64,000 bases of DNA from Eutrigla gurnardus (taxonomy: Eukaryota; Chordata; Actinopteri; Perciformes; Triglidae): NCBI GenBank assembly GCA_963514095.1, contig OY741276.1, positions 21,873,695-21,937,694 on the forward strand. Reading direction: 5' to 3'. The translations under genes and the position numbers were made by a program. The notes beneath the pieces are model-generated. The model was not told the DNA's origin, made no database searches, and saw nothing but the letters and a program-made list of their open reading frames with translations. Each line of letters begins with the position of its first letter. Positions within the stretch are counted from its first letter, which is position 1. Positions 1 to 12,500 of the stretch are shown piece by piece.

Positions 1-724
1 AAGAAATTATTTCAAGAGCATGACATTGAAGGATGCTACAAACATGAGGTGGTTACTACTTTCTACATGATACTGTGGAATTTCAGGGAGATTAAAAGTA
101 TTTGACAGCTTCTATTTAACTTTTTTTTGCAGGAACTCACTTTGTATGACACATTTACACTGTTAACGCCTGTCACTAAGTGTTACTTACTGTAACTCAA
201 TGCCTTACCTTTCATTTCCCTGCTGTGTGACCTCATGTACTATAAACGGTCCATGTACTGTATTTACCACAACTTTCTTTCCCAGCATGAAGAGCAGTCC
301 GCTCCAAAAAAAAAGTGCCTGTCTTGTTTTTATTTCAAGACCTCCTAACTTTGTCTAATTATTTTTATATGCAACCCATTATGTAACATTCTGTAATAAA
401 TGTTTTAAAACACATTTGTTTTTTTGTTCATTGCACTGTAATGCATGACCTTTACAATATAATACTTTATTCATGGAAGTAATTACATTTATTTACCACT
501 TGGTATACAGATTCACAAACTAGTCAGAAGCCACTGATATTCTCATAAAATACGGTATTTGTGCATTTTAATAAACGTTTTGTTTGCAAATGTGAACCTC
601 TAAATTTGGTCAATTTGAACGCAGAGGAGACTTCAAAAGAGACCGTAATTTTCACGTGTGTGAGTGTAAACGCCAGCAGCCGGTTAGCTCTCCTCACGTT
701 AAACAGACAGGAAACGGCGAGCGG
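1..724. other. AT-rich non-coding stretch
   Basis: No protein gene is supported here. Two AATAAA hexamers on the plus strand (395-400 and 570-575) would fit the 3' end of a plus-strand gene lying left of the window, but no coding sequence is visible to confirm it. Confidence 0.4.
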
Positions 725-1210
725 CGGCTAACTGTCCAGCTGTAGCAAACTCCGGCTAACGGCACCTCTAAAAGCTCCTGAATTGACACATTGTGGCTCG
801 TTTGTTTTATCAGTACAAGTCACCATGAAAACAACAATTTGCTGTTTTAGGGGGGTTGTGAGACGGAACGGCCAACAACTCCATGGAGTCTCATCTGGTT
901 GCCTCGCAACGGGGTCAGAGCCAAGAAATGGTCCTGTACACACCTGTGAACCTGCTTAATCGTCGCTTTTATACTTAGGTTTTTGCCCTGATCAAAACAA
1001 TGAGACAAACAGGGCAATAAAAGATGATAACTGCCTGAGTGTTAGAGGTGCTGCTGGGTAGATCTCTCTCTTACAGAGCCAGGTATGCCGTTTCAAGTCC
1101 AGTAAATCTTATGCTATGCTAAGCTAACGGGCGACTGGCTGTGGCTCAATATTTAACAAATTCTCCTTATCCAATTCTCTGTCAGCAAGCAAAGTATATA
1201 TACATTTTTT
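725..1210. repeat. Copy of a palindromic teleost MITE family
   Basis: The stretch has the landmarks of a very common teleost palindromic repeat: a GGAGTCTCATC block followed by a 'ggcaacgg-ggtcagagcc' type block, then 'agaggtgctg', 'acagagccagg', 'atgctaagctaac' and 'tggctgtggctcaatatttaac'. The same landmarks recur, in either orientation, near 20.4-21.1, 22.8-23.2, 28.3-28.4 and 38.4-38.6 kb. Small reading frames inside it are not genes. Family assignment is from memory; the recurrence is seen directly. Confidence 0.6.
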
Positions 1211-1951
1211 GTTGTTGTAAGGGCATCAAATCAATCTCTTTACACTAATTGAAACACAATGGTGCCAGAAACCGTGGAGCTGAATTACAATCGTGAGGTT
1301 CGTCCCGTTAATCCCGTTTACCATCGCTGTGTGTAATGCCTCCTGTGTCTGTAAATGTAGACTACGAAGTGCTTTTGTAGAAACGGTAAGATTTTCAACT
1401 GTTTTTTGAAGGTTTGAGGTGCAGCTCTGTGTTTTAAGAGAGCTGACGGGTTTGAAAGCTGAGAGCTCAGTAAAAAAACAAAAAACAAACAAAACAATTT
1501 AGACAGTGCTGGGGATGTTAGCCGCCCCCTTCTCTTGTTTACTTTCACAGTCTACTCCATTCATCGTTCACTCATAAACTGACATGTAACAGGGTGGGAT
1601 TTGGATTTTGAAATGAGAAATTCACACATTTTGGCTTTGGAGTGAATTGTCTCTTTAAAACCCACTCCTGAAAATCTACCCAGTAAATAATGTAATATTG
1701 CTTTCCTGCCCACAAGCAATAAATACAGATACTCCAACTGTATGTAGATTATGTTTACTGTAGAGTAAAATGTAACTTTTCATTAAAATCCCCACTCTCA
1801 GAGGTTTAGTCTGGAGCCCAGGTATTAGTCCCCTCCCAGCGTGAGCTGTGTAGAGTTCGGTGGTGGGAGGGAACGCTAGTGTAATTTTCCAGTCCAGTTT
1901 ATATACAGTGATGTTTGCCGGTGGTGACCGGCTCGATGGCTATGAGGGGGT

Positions 1952-4900
1952 CTATCTGAAGAGGCGATACATGCGGGGCAGACGTCCATCCTTGCTGGAC
2001 AGGGCGGCCTGGATGTGTTCGTACGAGGGCAACTCTGTCAGGTCTCCCAGGGCTGCGACTGCCGGCTTACTGCGCAGCATCTTGGTGGTTACTCTCTTAA
2101 TGTCACTGGCCGTCACGTTGCCTGGAAATTAGGAAATTATATGTTGACAATATACAAGGAGGGTAAAATGTCATTTTTTCTCTTACACAGGTATCATGTG
2201 ATTGCTACATTTTGTTCAGTACTCACTTATTAGATCACATAATTCATGTGGCAGCTTTCTCTTTCCTGTGGAGAGAACCTGGCGACCAACATCCTCAAAA
2301 ATAACCGGCCGCGACTCGAGGTTCATCATCAACATGGACTTGAGCTGAGTCTTGGCCCGCTCCAACTCCATCTGGATATATGGGGGGATGAGAAAACTCT
2401 GAATGTTACACCTTTGTTTCTTTAATCAATAATCACTATTGCTTAAGTTGTGGTGGATGGTCCTGATAGTGGAACACAGCCATTACCTCTCCTGCGTTGC
2501 CAGCCATCTGAATGAACTCTCTGGTTATTATCTCCACCATTTCCCGCACCTGGAGATGAATTGATGTAATGATAAGAACTCTACATGAACATCAACAAAG
2601 ACCACATAAGGAAACATTCATAAGAGAAAGCCACATGAAAGTTTTTAAAACATTCAAGAGTAAAGTTGTGGTAAAAAAGAAAACAAAAGGGAAAAAAAGA
2701 AGCTACTTGGATGGTACAATAAGACTACATGTTGAACCCTGCTGTCCTGAGCCAGTACCCACCTGTCTGGGGTCTGCACTGGCATGGATACACAGCAGAC
2801 CGCTGTCCTCGTAGCTATGATGGTAGGAGGTGGCATTATACATCCAATGATGCCTACAAGAGACATGGAAAACCATGAGACAAGTGTAACTGACTGGTGT
2901 TATACCATTGACTTAATATAATTAGAGATGTTTCTAATTCCCATGAGAAACTTAGACCAAGAGACTAGTTTAAAAGTATGAAAACACTCAGGAGATAAAT
3001 GTTTCCAAAACATTACGTTTCTATGTAAAAACCTGTGGAGCTAGCATTAGCAGAGTATGTTAGCACATCATAAACACCTGTTAGCACTTCTATGCTACAC
3101 AAGCTACTGAAGGTATTCTCACTACACGTCACATCCTGCTTTTGCTTTTTAATGACTGAAACAGTAAATAAACACCCGGCTTGACAGTAATATTGTTGTT
3201 CCCTAGTTTCATCTCCTTCTGTCTCGATCTCTATGTGGTGGTTCATGTTTACACTGTGGTCTGTAGCTTTAGCTCCCAGCTTTATCTTTTTAACCTGTTT
3301 TCACTACTGAATCAGTTTCCCGGACATATCTTTGAAAAGCATATTGTAGATGCTTCTGTCTGAAATAGCTTTTTTGTTTTTCCAAAAGTTGTTATACTAT
3401 TTTCAGGGAGTGCAGTTAGTGACAGTGTGGGCTCCATGCTAGCTCTGACAGTAGCAGAGTAGCAGCTTAAGGGCTAAGCAAAGGTTTCTGAGACACTCAC
3501 CTGTTGAGCACGTTCAGGTAAAGGCGGGTGAACATGCCTTTCCCAGGTCCTCCTGCTGAAAAAGAGCCACCTCCACCCATCATCATATTGAGCACCGCAA
3601 ATGGGATGAAGTCGTCCTCCTGAGAAAAGAAAACAGGAACTTGCAGGAGCTTGCAGCTAACATGATTGGAGACCCTTCAGGATAGCCAGCCACTAACAAC
3701 ACCCACCAAGAAGGAGCAGCTCTCCAGGCCGATCATGATGTGGGTGAGCTCTGGGATCGGGGTGGGGCCGAGGCTCACGTCTGACATATCCTTGTCCATC
3801 TGACGGATTAAAAGAAGATTTTATTATCCTACCTTCAAGATTAACCACGGTATTGCTTATTAGTACTGCCCATTTTAATGTGATTTGGAAATGGGCAACA
3901 TGTTAAGTAACTATTGCTTCACGTTTAATATATTTAAATTAATATTTAATAATAGGAGTGCTCCATTTGATCAAATATCAAATTAAGAGCAGATCAAAAA
4001 TTCCAAAAAAAGAAGTCTGTAACATCTGTAACAGCAGACAAACAAGTTGCTAACCTACAGAAGAAAATTTTGAGGACATTACTAAGTAAGTAATCACATT
4101 TTGAGTAACTTGTTCATGGCCAAATTTACGATAGATAAATCCACCACATAAATGCTAACTGAACACTACATTTATAGCCAAATCAGGTACAAACAAAACT
4201 TGTAAACAATGAAAACTGATAAATCACCTTGATGATGCCCCCAGTGTACTGTGCTACAGAAAGGTCCACGTTGGCCACTGCACTCGTTCCCCACACGGGC
4301 TTCACATCCAGCAGATATTTCCTGGCACATTCAACCAGCTGCTCGTGCTCGATGCCCACTCCAGCCAGCACCATCCGCTCGGGACAGTAGTAGTTACGCA
4401 GGTAGTTGTGAAGTGCTTTCTTGTCAATCTTGTCCACGTTGTCCACAGGACAAAAGCGAGGTAGTCCAACCGTGTTGCCTCGATATGCAGCCTGGATACA
4501 AACGATGACCAATCATAGGAGTGTTTGGGTCAGTTTTAAGATACAAGATATTTCTATTGTGTCCACACCGCCCAGAACTATGAATGCAGTTCCACATCAT
4601 CTTGATATCATTAATAACAGCCTTCATGTGTAAAGGTCACGGATTAATTGGTTCACTGTCTCACAGAGAGTTGGTGTTGGAGGGTCTAAACTAATGATAT
4701 GACTCACAGCATGGATCATCTCAGTGAGTAACGGTTCAGGGTCTGGCCTCATGTTGAGATCTTCTAACTCAAAGCGTACTGCCATTCTGGTCATCTCGAT
4801 CTCGTCATCTGAACGTAAATAAACACAGATCATCTCAGAAAGGAAGTAGAGAGAGACATGCATTTTGCACAGTTCTAACTCCTGAAGTTGTCATTTGAAG

Positions 4901-6616
4901 TAAGGATGGACTTACCCAGCAGGCGAGGCTGTAGAACAGCATCAGAGAGAAGACTGACCACGGTGTCCAGACCCTTCACTTCAGCAGACACTGCATACAT
5001 GGTGGTATCTCTGCACAGCCACGATAAGATGCATCACACACAACAACAACTGTATTTGCATATTTTCCAACAGGAGAAAGGCCTCATTCACACACAAAAA
5101 AGACATGCTGAAAGACTACATACCTTGATGTTTGGCAGTCACATATCCCTCCGTGTTTCTCCAATGTGAGGAGAATTTCATCTTTACTCCCGTACTGAGC
5201 AGTGGACTAAAGATTAAAAATGGAAATATCATTCCACATGCCTCAGCAACCTTGACCTTTCACTTTGTTTTTCTTTTTACTTACAGAAAAGGCGAGTTTC
5301 TCTATGAAGTGTGCTATCCCACTTGGGTACTTTGCTTCATGTCTGGATCCAGAATTTACTAAAACTAAAAAATAAGACAGAAAATAGAGACATTGTATGA
5401 GCTTCAGCTACATCCTGAAGACAAGTGGATATTATAATATGCAAATTGTTGCTGTTACTTACTTCCGACTGTGCAAAATTGACCAAACTTGTTTTGGGAA
5501 GCGACTTTGAGGCCATTTTCAAGAGTAGTGATCTTGGTCTCATATTTTTCATGACCATCCACGGATGCGAACACTGGCTTGGGGATCCCAGGCAGCGGTT
5601 CAGAGAGGGAGATGTTTGGGTACCGGCCGCCACTGCTGTACTTTCTGTACGCTGCGATCCCAAACCTTAAGAACAGCAAAGCAATATTATTTTAACAGCT
5701 GTTAAATTGTATTGGTATAGTGAGGGTTTCTACATAGTCAGAGTACAATCACTTCTATAAAACAAAAACACGTTAGACACACCTCTTAGTACAGTTATAA
5801 TGCTGGGGTAACAGACAATAACCAAGAAGGAGCTCTCTAAAACTGTTTTACCAAAAAAGTGAACATGATAACCTTTGTGAAGGTAGGATTTCATGCAGAA
5901 CTTTCTAATAAAATAGAAAGTGTATTAACATCTTACATATGCATACCATGATGATAAATTAATGTAAGTATTTGCACCTCATCTTTTACTGCTGTAACGG
6001 TACAATTCCCCACAGTAATGAATACAGTTCTCCATCTATCTATCTGAACCTTTTTGACTTGTTTCAAAGCAGAAGGAAAGAAAGTGTAAATTAACAATAA
6101 AAATAATAAAATATTTAATAAAACTACACAAGAGCATTTGGAGGCAAGCATTTGTGTCCGGAGAGGGATTAACTATACAACTCAGTGTAAGAAATAAAAC
6201 ATAATACAGTATAAAATCGTAAATGATTATATAGTATGAGCTATGAGATAAGGTGTAAGGTAAATCGAAGCTTCGCAGTAGAAAAGCCAAAGTAAATCAC
6301 AAAAATACGGACTAGTATAGTACTGGTGACTGTATTTACTCATGATGTAACATTAGCCAAACTGACAGCAAGACTACGGTTTGTTTGACGGCTAACAGTT
6401 AGCATCGCGCTAACCGAGTAAGCTAATCGCGGGTAATGAGGACGTAGAGAAGTTATCACGCCGCGGAAGTCAGGGAGAGACGTGACACGGGAGACACTGG
6501 GTGCTGTTTCCCTGTTTGTGACCAGACACTGGCGACAACTTGAGAGCAGTCACTTTAAACGCGTACTACCTTTGAACACGACTCCAGGTTCTACACCTCG
6601 ACATGTGAGTCGCCAT
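1952..6616 (-). CDS. pmpca: Mitochondrial-processing peptidase subunit alpha (13 coding exons)
   Basis: Complete gene. Coding exons: 6570-6616, 5463-5665, 5285-5364, 5124-5206, 4916-5010, 4708-4808, 4228-4491, 3707-3799, 3501-3619, 2763-2853, 2487-2549, 2227-2371, 1952-2121. They join in frame to 1554 nt, 517 residues (human PMPCA 525), ending LPRMYRLFR. All introns are GT-AG. The acceptor of exon 4 at 5206 was chosen over an in-frame AG at 5195 because it restores the conserved STA-x-x-x-SKDE segment. The N-terminus is Arg-rich and Asp/Glu-free (MATHMSRCRTWSRVQR), as expected for a mitochondrial presequence. The protein belongs to the M16 metallopeptidase family. It reads HFIEK near residue 102, where the beta subunit has its zinc motif HxxEH, so it is the non-catalytic partner. 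The glycine-rich substrate-binding loop GGGGSFSAGG lies near residues 337-346. With the beta subunit it removes presequences from imported proteins in the matrix. Confidence 0.97.
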
Positions 6617-6660
6617 CTTGGATCCTCTGTGACCAGAGAGTAACCCGGATGATGATGTAA
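6380..6660 (-). promoter_or_regulatory. Probable pmpca promoter and 5' UTR
   Basis: The DNA just upstream of the pmpca start codon and in the first part of intron 1 is richer in CG dinucleotides than its surroundings (for example 'catcgcgc', 'aatcgcgggtaa', 'acgccgcgg'). No TATA box is evident. This fits a housekeeping CpG promoter. The exact start site cannot be read from sequence. Confidence 0.4.
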
Positions 6661-7184
6661 ATGATCTGAAGCACTTCCGGCCCAGACACAAACCCCTACT
6701 GTTAAAAAACAGAAATAAACAGCAACAAAAAAATAACTGCTTTTTTTACACTGCAACCCACTTTCAACCGTGTTAATGACGGTTTAAAATGAACCTTTTA
6801 AACTAAAATGTAAAATGAAACACAGACTCACAACTGTGAGACAACCACACGGAGGTACAACTATGGAGCTCAGTGAGCTAAAGAGCTGATGTGGACCAGA
6901 AAGATGGTTTCTTCAAACCTCATCTCTTGTTTCCTTGCTGTTACTGTTTTAAATGTCTGAACACTTCTGTGGGCTGAGAAGAACCTCAGTGCTATCTTGT
7001 TATTTAATAGCTCAGTGCCAAAAACAGAACATTAAGATGCTGGAGGTTGTTGATTCAAGTCCCAGCTTTGCCAGTCTTTAACGCAGACATCATTAAATGG
7101 GTAGTTTAAGACTTGTGCTTTTCTGTGTATCACCTTTCCTTTAGTAAGTTATATCGTTTTTTTTGTTCATATTTTTTTTTACAT
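6661..7184. other. Spacer with a tRNA-like fragment
   Basis: No gene is seen. At about 7008-7075 there is an A-box-like 'tagctcagtg' followed about 40 bases later by a B-box-like 'gattcaagtcc', as in the head of a tRNA-derived SINE. No tRNA cloverleaf with paired acceptor ends is evident, so it is not called a tRNA gene. Confidence 0.4.
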
Positions 7185-7665
7185 TTATTTTACCTTTATT
7201 TATCCAGCACATTGAGATAGATGTCTTGTTTACAAGTGAGCCCTGGCCAAGGCAGCAGCACACAATTAACATAACAAGGACAGACAAGGTCATAAATAGA
7301 TACATAAAACATATAAAAGGTCTCCGGAGTTGCAGGGCCTCTCTGCCACAGAAACACTGCTCCTGAACGACTTGTAACGCACATGGAGTCGCCATGTTGA
7401 GAAGACGCTATTATCTGCTCCACAACATTGAATTTTCCATTGTATGGATTTCTAAAGGAAGAAGTTGAAGAACAAGGGGCTAAAATTACATTTATATACA
7501 ACTCCTGTAGTCCCTTTATAGTAAGAGGTGTGACATTTCTGACACTGAGCGATAAAGCCAGCTTTACCAATCAGAGCAGCCTGGGCTTTTTGGGAGGGAG
7601 GAGCAGGAGCTCAAAAGTGTTTCAGAGAGAGGCTGAATAGGTTCTAGTAGTAAGCTGAAATACAG
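7185..7665. repeat. Dispersed teleost repeats, two adjacent fragments
   Basis: 7185-7340 carries the phrase 'cagcacattgagatagatg', then 'tttacaagtgagccctggcc' and 'aaggcagcagca'. I recognise this as a very common teleost interspersed repeat. 7490-7660 contains 'accaatcagagcagcctggg', 'gctttttgggagggag' and 'tttcagagagaggctgaat', typical of a second teleost repeat. The open frames in both are out of register with any known protein. Family names are not assigned. Confidence 0.5.
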
Positions 7666-8238
7666 GTATGCACCTTATTGTTTAGTAGCAGGTGGAAAAA
7701 CAGGTTTAGAAAAGACCTGAAGCTATAATATCTCAATGAGATCAGAAGTTGCTGATTCAACTCCCTGCTCTCTGACTCTTTTCTGATTTTATTCTATTCT
7801 ACTTATACGTTTGTGCACATTTTTTCATGTGTACTCGTAAGTAAATAGTCATATATTCACACTATGAACCTTTATATTATTTATACAAAACAGGGGGTCT
7901 GCGAATGCTTTTCATCCCCTTGTGTCCCATTTCAGGAGTCAGGAGTAAATGGCGTGCTCACTGAAAGCTGCTTACAAAGATGTATGTTTTTTAACCTGAA
8001 AAAGACTTTGCGTCTCTCTAATTTGGAACAGAACAATTGATCCTTTAGAGTGGTCTGCAGGCCCAGAGCATTTAGCTACACATCACTGAATCAATTGTGA
8101 CACAGAGTTAGGCCAGCTCCTGAAAAACGTCACCACTTCCACCTGACTCTTAAACGTTCGAGAGCTGCAGGAGGATTTAACGGGACTGTGACCAGCAGAA
8201 GATTTGACTAACTGGGTGAACGGCATCTAATTACTACA

Positions 8239-8797
8239 ATGTTCTCCACCTCGCAAGTCACCACAGTTTCATGGTTGATTTTTCAGCTCTCATGCTGCAG
8301 TTCTGCTTACGAGCTTCAGAATACTATCCACACTCTGAAAGGAGAGAACCTCCACCTGCAGCACCGACTGGAGAATCTCACCCGGGCTCTCAGAGATCTG
8401 AAACACATGCTGAAAGGTAAGAGCGGACGGCTCTTCTCACTATTGGATTGAATCAGCACATTGTCAGAGTGGAAGTTCTGAATAGACGTTTGTTTCACGT
8501 CAACACAGTTTCTGGGGGAGAACATGGCACTGAATTTCTGCACGTCTTGAAAGAATGGTCCCAACATGGTGAGGTGAAGTTTGTCATGATCAAGCAGATC
8601 CTGTTATGGTTTCATATGTCTTTATTCATTCAACAGTCTTATTTCTTCCAGGCATTAGTGCTGAGACACACCAAACACTGGAGCAGGCCCTCTGCTTAAC
8701 TGAGCTCCACGGAGCGACCCAGCCCACCTTCATCACTGCAGGATTCCTCCTCCTCCTCCCACCTTTCATCTCGTTAAATCTCCTGTTGCCGTCCTGA
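8239..8797 (+). CDS. Unrecognised small secreted or GPI-anchored protein (3 exons)
   Basis: Coding exons 8239-8416, 8509-8568 and 8652-8797 join through two phase-1 GT-AG introns (donors GTAAGA and GTGAGG; acceptors AACACAG and TTCTTCCAG) into one 127-residue frame. Residues 1-23 look like a signal peptide (VSWLIFQLSCCSSA, cleavage after SSA). Residues 24-59 are a charged, leucine-spaced amphipathic helix with an N-glycosylation site (NLT). Residues 60-101 include more helix-like sequence (EFLHVLKEWSQ, THQTLEQALCLTEL). The last 20 or so residues are purely hydrophobic (FLLLLPPFISLNLLLPS) and end the protein, as in a GPI-anchor signal or tail anchor. A poly(A) signal lies 30 bases past the stop. 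I do not recognise the family. Function is unknown. Confidence 0.62.
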
Positions 8798-8826
8798 CTC
8801 CAAAACACACACATCTTTCGACTCGT

Positions 8827-8832
8827 AATAAA
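8827..8832 (+). terminator. Poly(A) signal AATAAA of the small gene
   Basis: Canonical AATAAA 29 bases after the TGA at 8795-8797. Its position implies a very short 3' UTR and supports the three-exon model. Confidence 0.55.
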
Positions 8833-9161
8833 AACTCCACCTGGATAATATCAGAGTCCCATGCGAGTACATGATGAGGATTGTTAATGTTACTAAATTA
8901 ATATCCTATTTAATCATTAAAAATGAGGAAAAAATGATTTTTTTAAAAAATTAGGTTATACTGAGGTCGTGCATTATTTTTGTCTACCAAGAAAATAATA
9001 TTAAATAAATGTTTTCTCCATTCATTATGGTCTCAATGTTATTTTTCTAAACTGGTATGTAATTCTGTGTTCTGTATGTGCTAAAATAATGAGAATTATA
9101 ATGATTTTGTTTCAGACCATACTAACGATTCACGTCATTAACGAATTTTAGTTTCACATTT

Positions 9162-9518
9162 TGTGGGTAGCACTGTCGTCTCACAGCAAGAGGGTCCCGG
9201 GTTCAATTCCCAGGTCGGGTTCGGGTCACTTCTGTGTGGAGTTTGCATGTTCTCCCCGTGTAAGCGTGGGTTCTCTCCAGGTTCTCCGGCTTCCTCCCAC
9301 AGTCCAAAGACATGCAGGATGGGGATAGGTTGATTGATGACTCTAAATGTCCCGTAGGTGTGAATGTGAGTGTGAATGGTTGTTTGCCTCTACATGTCGG
9401 CCCTGTGATAGACTGGCGACCTGTCCAGGGTGAACCCTGCCTTTGCCCAATGATAGCTGGGATCGGCTCCCCGCAACCCTGAATACAGGATAAAGCGGTA
9501 GACGATGGATGGATGGAT
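9162..9518 (+). repeat. tRNA-headed SINE with LINE-like 3' tail
   Basis: The head has a B-box-like 'gggttcaattccc' inside 'ggtcccgggttcaattccca'. The body has the familiar teleost phrases 'gtgtggagtttgcatgttct', 'cttcctcccacagtccaaag' and 'gactggcgacctgtccaggg'. It ends 'aagcggtagacgatggatgg' in a (GATG)n tail. The 3' part resembles the 3' end of fish L2-like LINEs (recalled, not searched). Another piece of the same family lies in reverse near 56.67-56.80 kb. Confidence 0.75.
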
Positions 9519-12500
9519 TTTGTGCACGAACATCAGTCTCCTGGATGAAAGTCCTGTGTCTGCCCGGCCCGTGTGGAATGTCTCCCTCTTAATGCTACGT
9601 CTCTTGCTCCTAATGCAGCTGGTCGGTGCGTCACATACTTACACTCACGTGATAAATGAGCGTTGATGATTGAAGCACTGACCAAGCTGCATGATTTGAC
9701 ACCTTGGCAGTGAGAACTGGTTGGTACGTACCAAAAGAAAATCCTTTTAATATCTACATGAAACTGCTCTCACACAGATTATGTTAGGAGAACTGCTCCA
9801 GCTCCTTTGGTGGATTCATGTGTTTGATGATGTCCTGAATCCAACAATGTTGCATTTCGCCTGCTAAATCAGTCTTTGTCTGCTTAATTAAAATGGCCCT
9901 TCCTGCATAGATTATAAATCGGTGCATTTGTACTTTCATTTCCATTTGATTATGCTGAATGGATCGTTAATTTACATTTGCAAGGACTTCATCTGGCCTC
10001 AGTAGACATGTGCAAAGACCACAGTGTGTTAGCTGCAGCCGTGCGTGAGAAAAAGGGAGAAAGCCTCTTCATGCATGTGATTTTATGTACTCGTATCCTC
10101 CCTATGTTGACTTAGTTACCTTGAGGAAAGACATATTTAACAGGAGTCACGCAGCCACCATCCAGCTTGTCCTCAAATGCTCTTCATGGATTGATTGATA
10201 GTGCAGCAGTCATTATTTTCCCCCATTAACCTACATTCAAGAGGAATCAAATCTGCTACGGTGTAGATCATTGAATGATGCTCAAATATAGATCTGTTCC
10301 AAGATCAGATTGAAACATACACGTGCTTTTGTATCCCTTTGTGAGTTTTTTTCATGGTTTGGCGTGGACCATCCATGCACCATATGCGGGGAAGGCTCTT
10401 TCCTGTTGCACAAAGCCAGCTCCATGAAGAAATGGTTGCCACAGTTTGGTGCAGAAGAAGTTGACGGCAACTTCAACTAATCACCCAACATCAGTGTCCA
10501 GACCTCACAAATGTCCTGCAGACAAACCCTGAACGCCTTCTCAGGACAGTGGGAGTGGAGGGCATAGCAGCGGATTCATGGTGGGGTGGGGTGGAGGTTG
10601 TTTGGCACATGCGTGTGGCTGTTGCTTGTTCTCTCTCTGCAAATGCATCAGGACAACAGAGGTTGTGCACAGACTACGGACGGACAGAAAGAGACTGAAT
10701 ACGAATGGGCTGATTGCAAAGCAACAACAATCTTTGGACGCATGCAGAGTAAGTGTGTTTACGCTCTTCCAATAGATGTGTTGCAACATAAACAGCATCC
10801 AGAATCTTTAGTCCCAGGTGCTTTTTTTTTTTACCAGTGCTGTGTTTATTCAGCTGTTAATATTTCTCGTTTTCAATCGTATGCAAATGCGGCTCTCATT
10901 CAGTTCCTGAGGGCACCGTGCGTTATTGTTTTTACACGACACGCATTGAACCAGCAGAGAAACCAGCACTGGATTTGTAATTCTCTCAATCATCTGTTGA
11001 ATTTGTGCCGTTTACAGAGCTACATGTATGTGCTAGTCTGGATGTCAGGGTGATGCTGAAAGAGACAAACCAACAGGAGCTTAATTGTTTGCTAAATGCG
11101 GTTTCTGAGAACCCTTTGGCAATAACACCACAGAAAGAAAAAAAATTAGAGGCAATCAAAGACAGAAATGTTAGCTTATGTATGATTAACAAATACAAAT
11201 GATGGTATACATGAATATACATGGCTCTTCTGGAGAATAAGTGCAGTAGTGCCATGTTTAAATGCAAAGTATTATCGTGAAACATTACTTTTCATCAATG
11301 ATGCTCTGAAAACAAGCCAAAATCAAAAGCTCATTGTGCAATGAATTGCTCAGATGTCACTTTGACCCCTCCACACTGTAAAAAAAAAGAAGAAAAAAAG
11401 AATGGAAATCTGCATGTAAAGAATTAAAAAGATGAATGATAATAAGAAAACACAGGACAAAACAATAGGCAAATTCCACATCTCCACTCTTGGTTTTATT
11501 CAGTTTAGAAATTGAGTGAAAACAATTAATATTATTCCTTTGAGAAATCTGTGTTAAAAGAAAGAGCATATAAGTCATAGTGTGTGGGCTAAAACATGCT
11601 AAACGGTGTAAATGATCTGTTGTGAGACAAACAAATACACACACCCACAGGCTCTCAGCATTATGAGTATAACCAGCCACTAGCTCTGCTGAACCAATCA
11701 AGCAATTCATTGATGTGTTTAGTTCGACAGTGATGAATAATGTACTCATGTCTGAAATCAAGGTGTTTTTTTAGGCTCAAGCATGTCCTCACTGGCATTT
11801 TAACACCTTTTCTCTTGTAAATACCGTAGGGCCAATGGGACAATTATTAAATACTATTTGATGGTATTTTTCCACTACAAACAATATTGATCATATGATC
11901 ATATTGTGAGTATGACTGTTCGTAACATCACACTATTTTTATCTCATCTAGAGTGGATGATTGAGATCGATGAGGAGCATTTAAGACAAGAAGATTTAAA
12001 CTTAGTATGACAACCAAATTTCCACTGAACAGGTGTGTTTCCATCCACCTCTTTTTGTGTGCCTTTTGTCGGAGAGAGAAAACATTGGCTCTTTGTCAGT
12101 CAGTAAGGAGACAGTAGTAGTACATAAGTAAGCATAAATGCTGTATTTACATTTTGTCTTTTACATTGTTTCCCATTGTTTGAGGTCTAGCTGGCACTCG
12201 TAGAATCCAGCCATCATTTAGGAGCACTCCCAACTCCTATGTAGTAGGAAGGCCTATAGGATTTTGCTTAATGTTTGGGAAATTTGATTGACCCTTTCAG
12301 TTAAAAGTTGTCTGAAAACCTTATTCCTTTTGAAGATACATTTTTTTTGCGAAACTGACACATTTGATACAGAGCATAATATTTCTCTGTACGCCACATT
12401 CACATTCTTGCAAATAACACCGAACCCTTTAACCTTCATGATTACACATTCAGGTGTAACCCTTTAATCATAAATGAGCCTTCATGAGATCAAAATATAT

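Noticed and set aside
5124..5194. Shorter version of pmpca exon 4 using the AG at 5195
   Set aside because: In frame but deletes four residues (STAQ) that align with the human protein; the acceptor at 5206 fits better.
7008..7075. Functional tRNA gene
   Set aside because: A and B boxes are recognisable, but there is no paired acceptor stem, anticodon arm or terminator run.
10578..11053. Open frame beginning with a hydrophobic, signal-like run and followed by a GTAAGT
   Set aside because: The attractive frame starts at a GTG, not an ATG. The downstream half is low quality and no acceptor exon joins it in frame.
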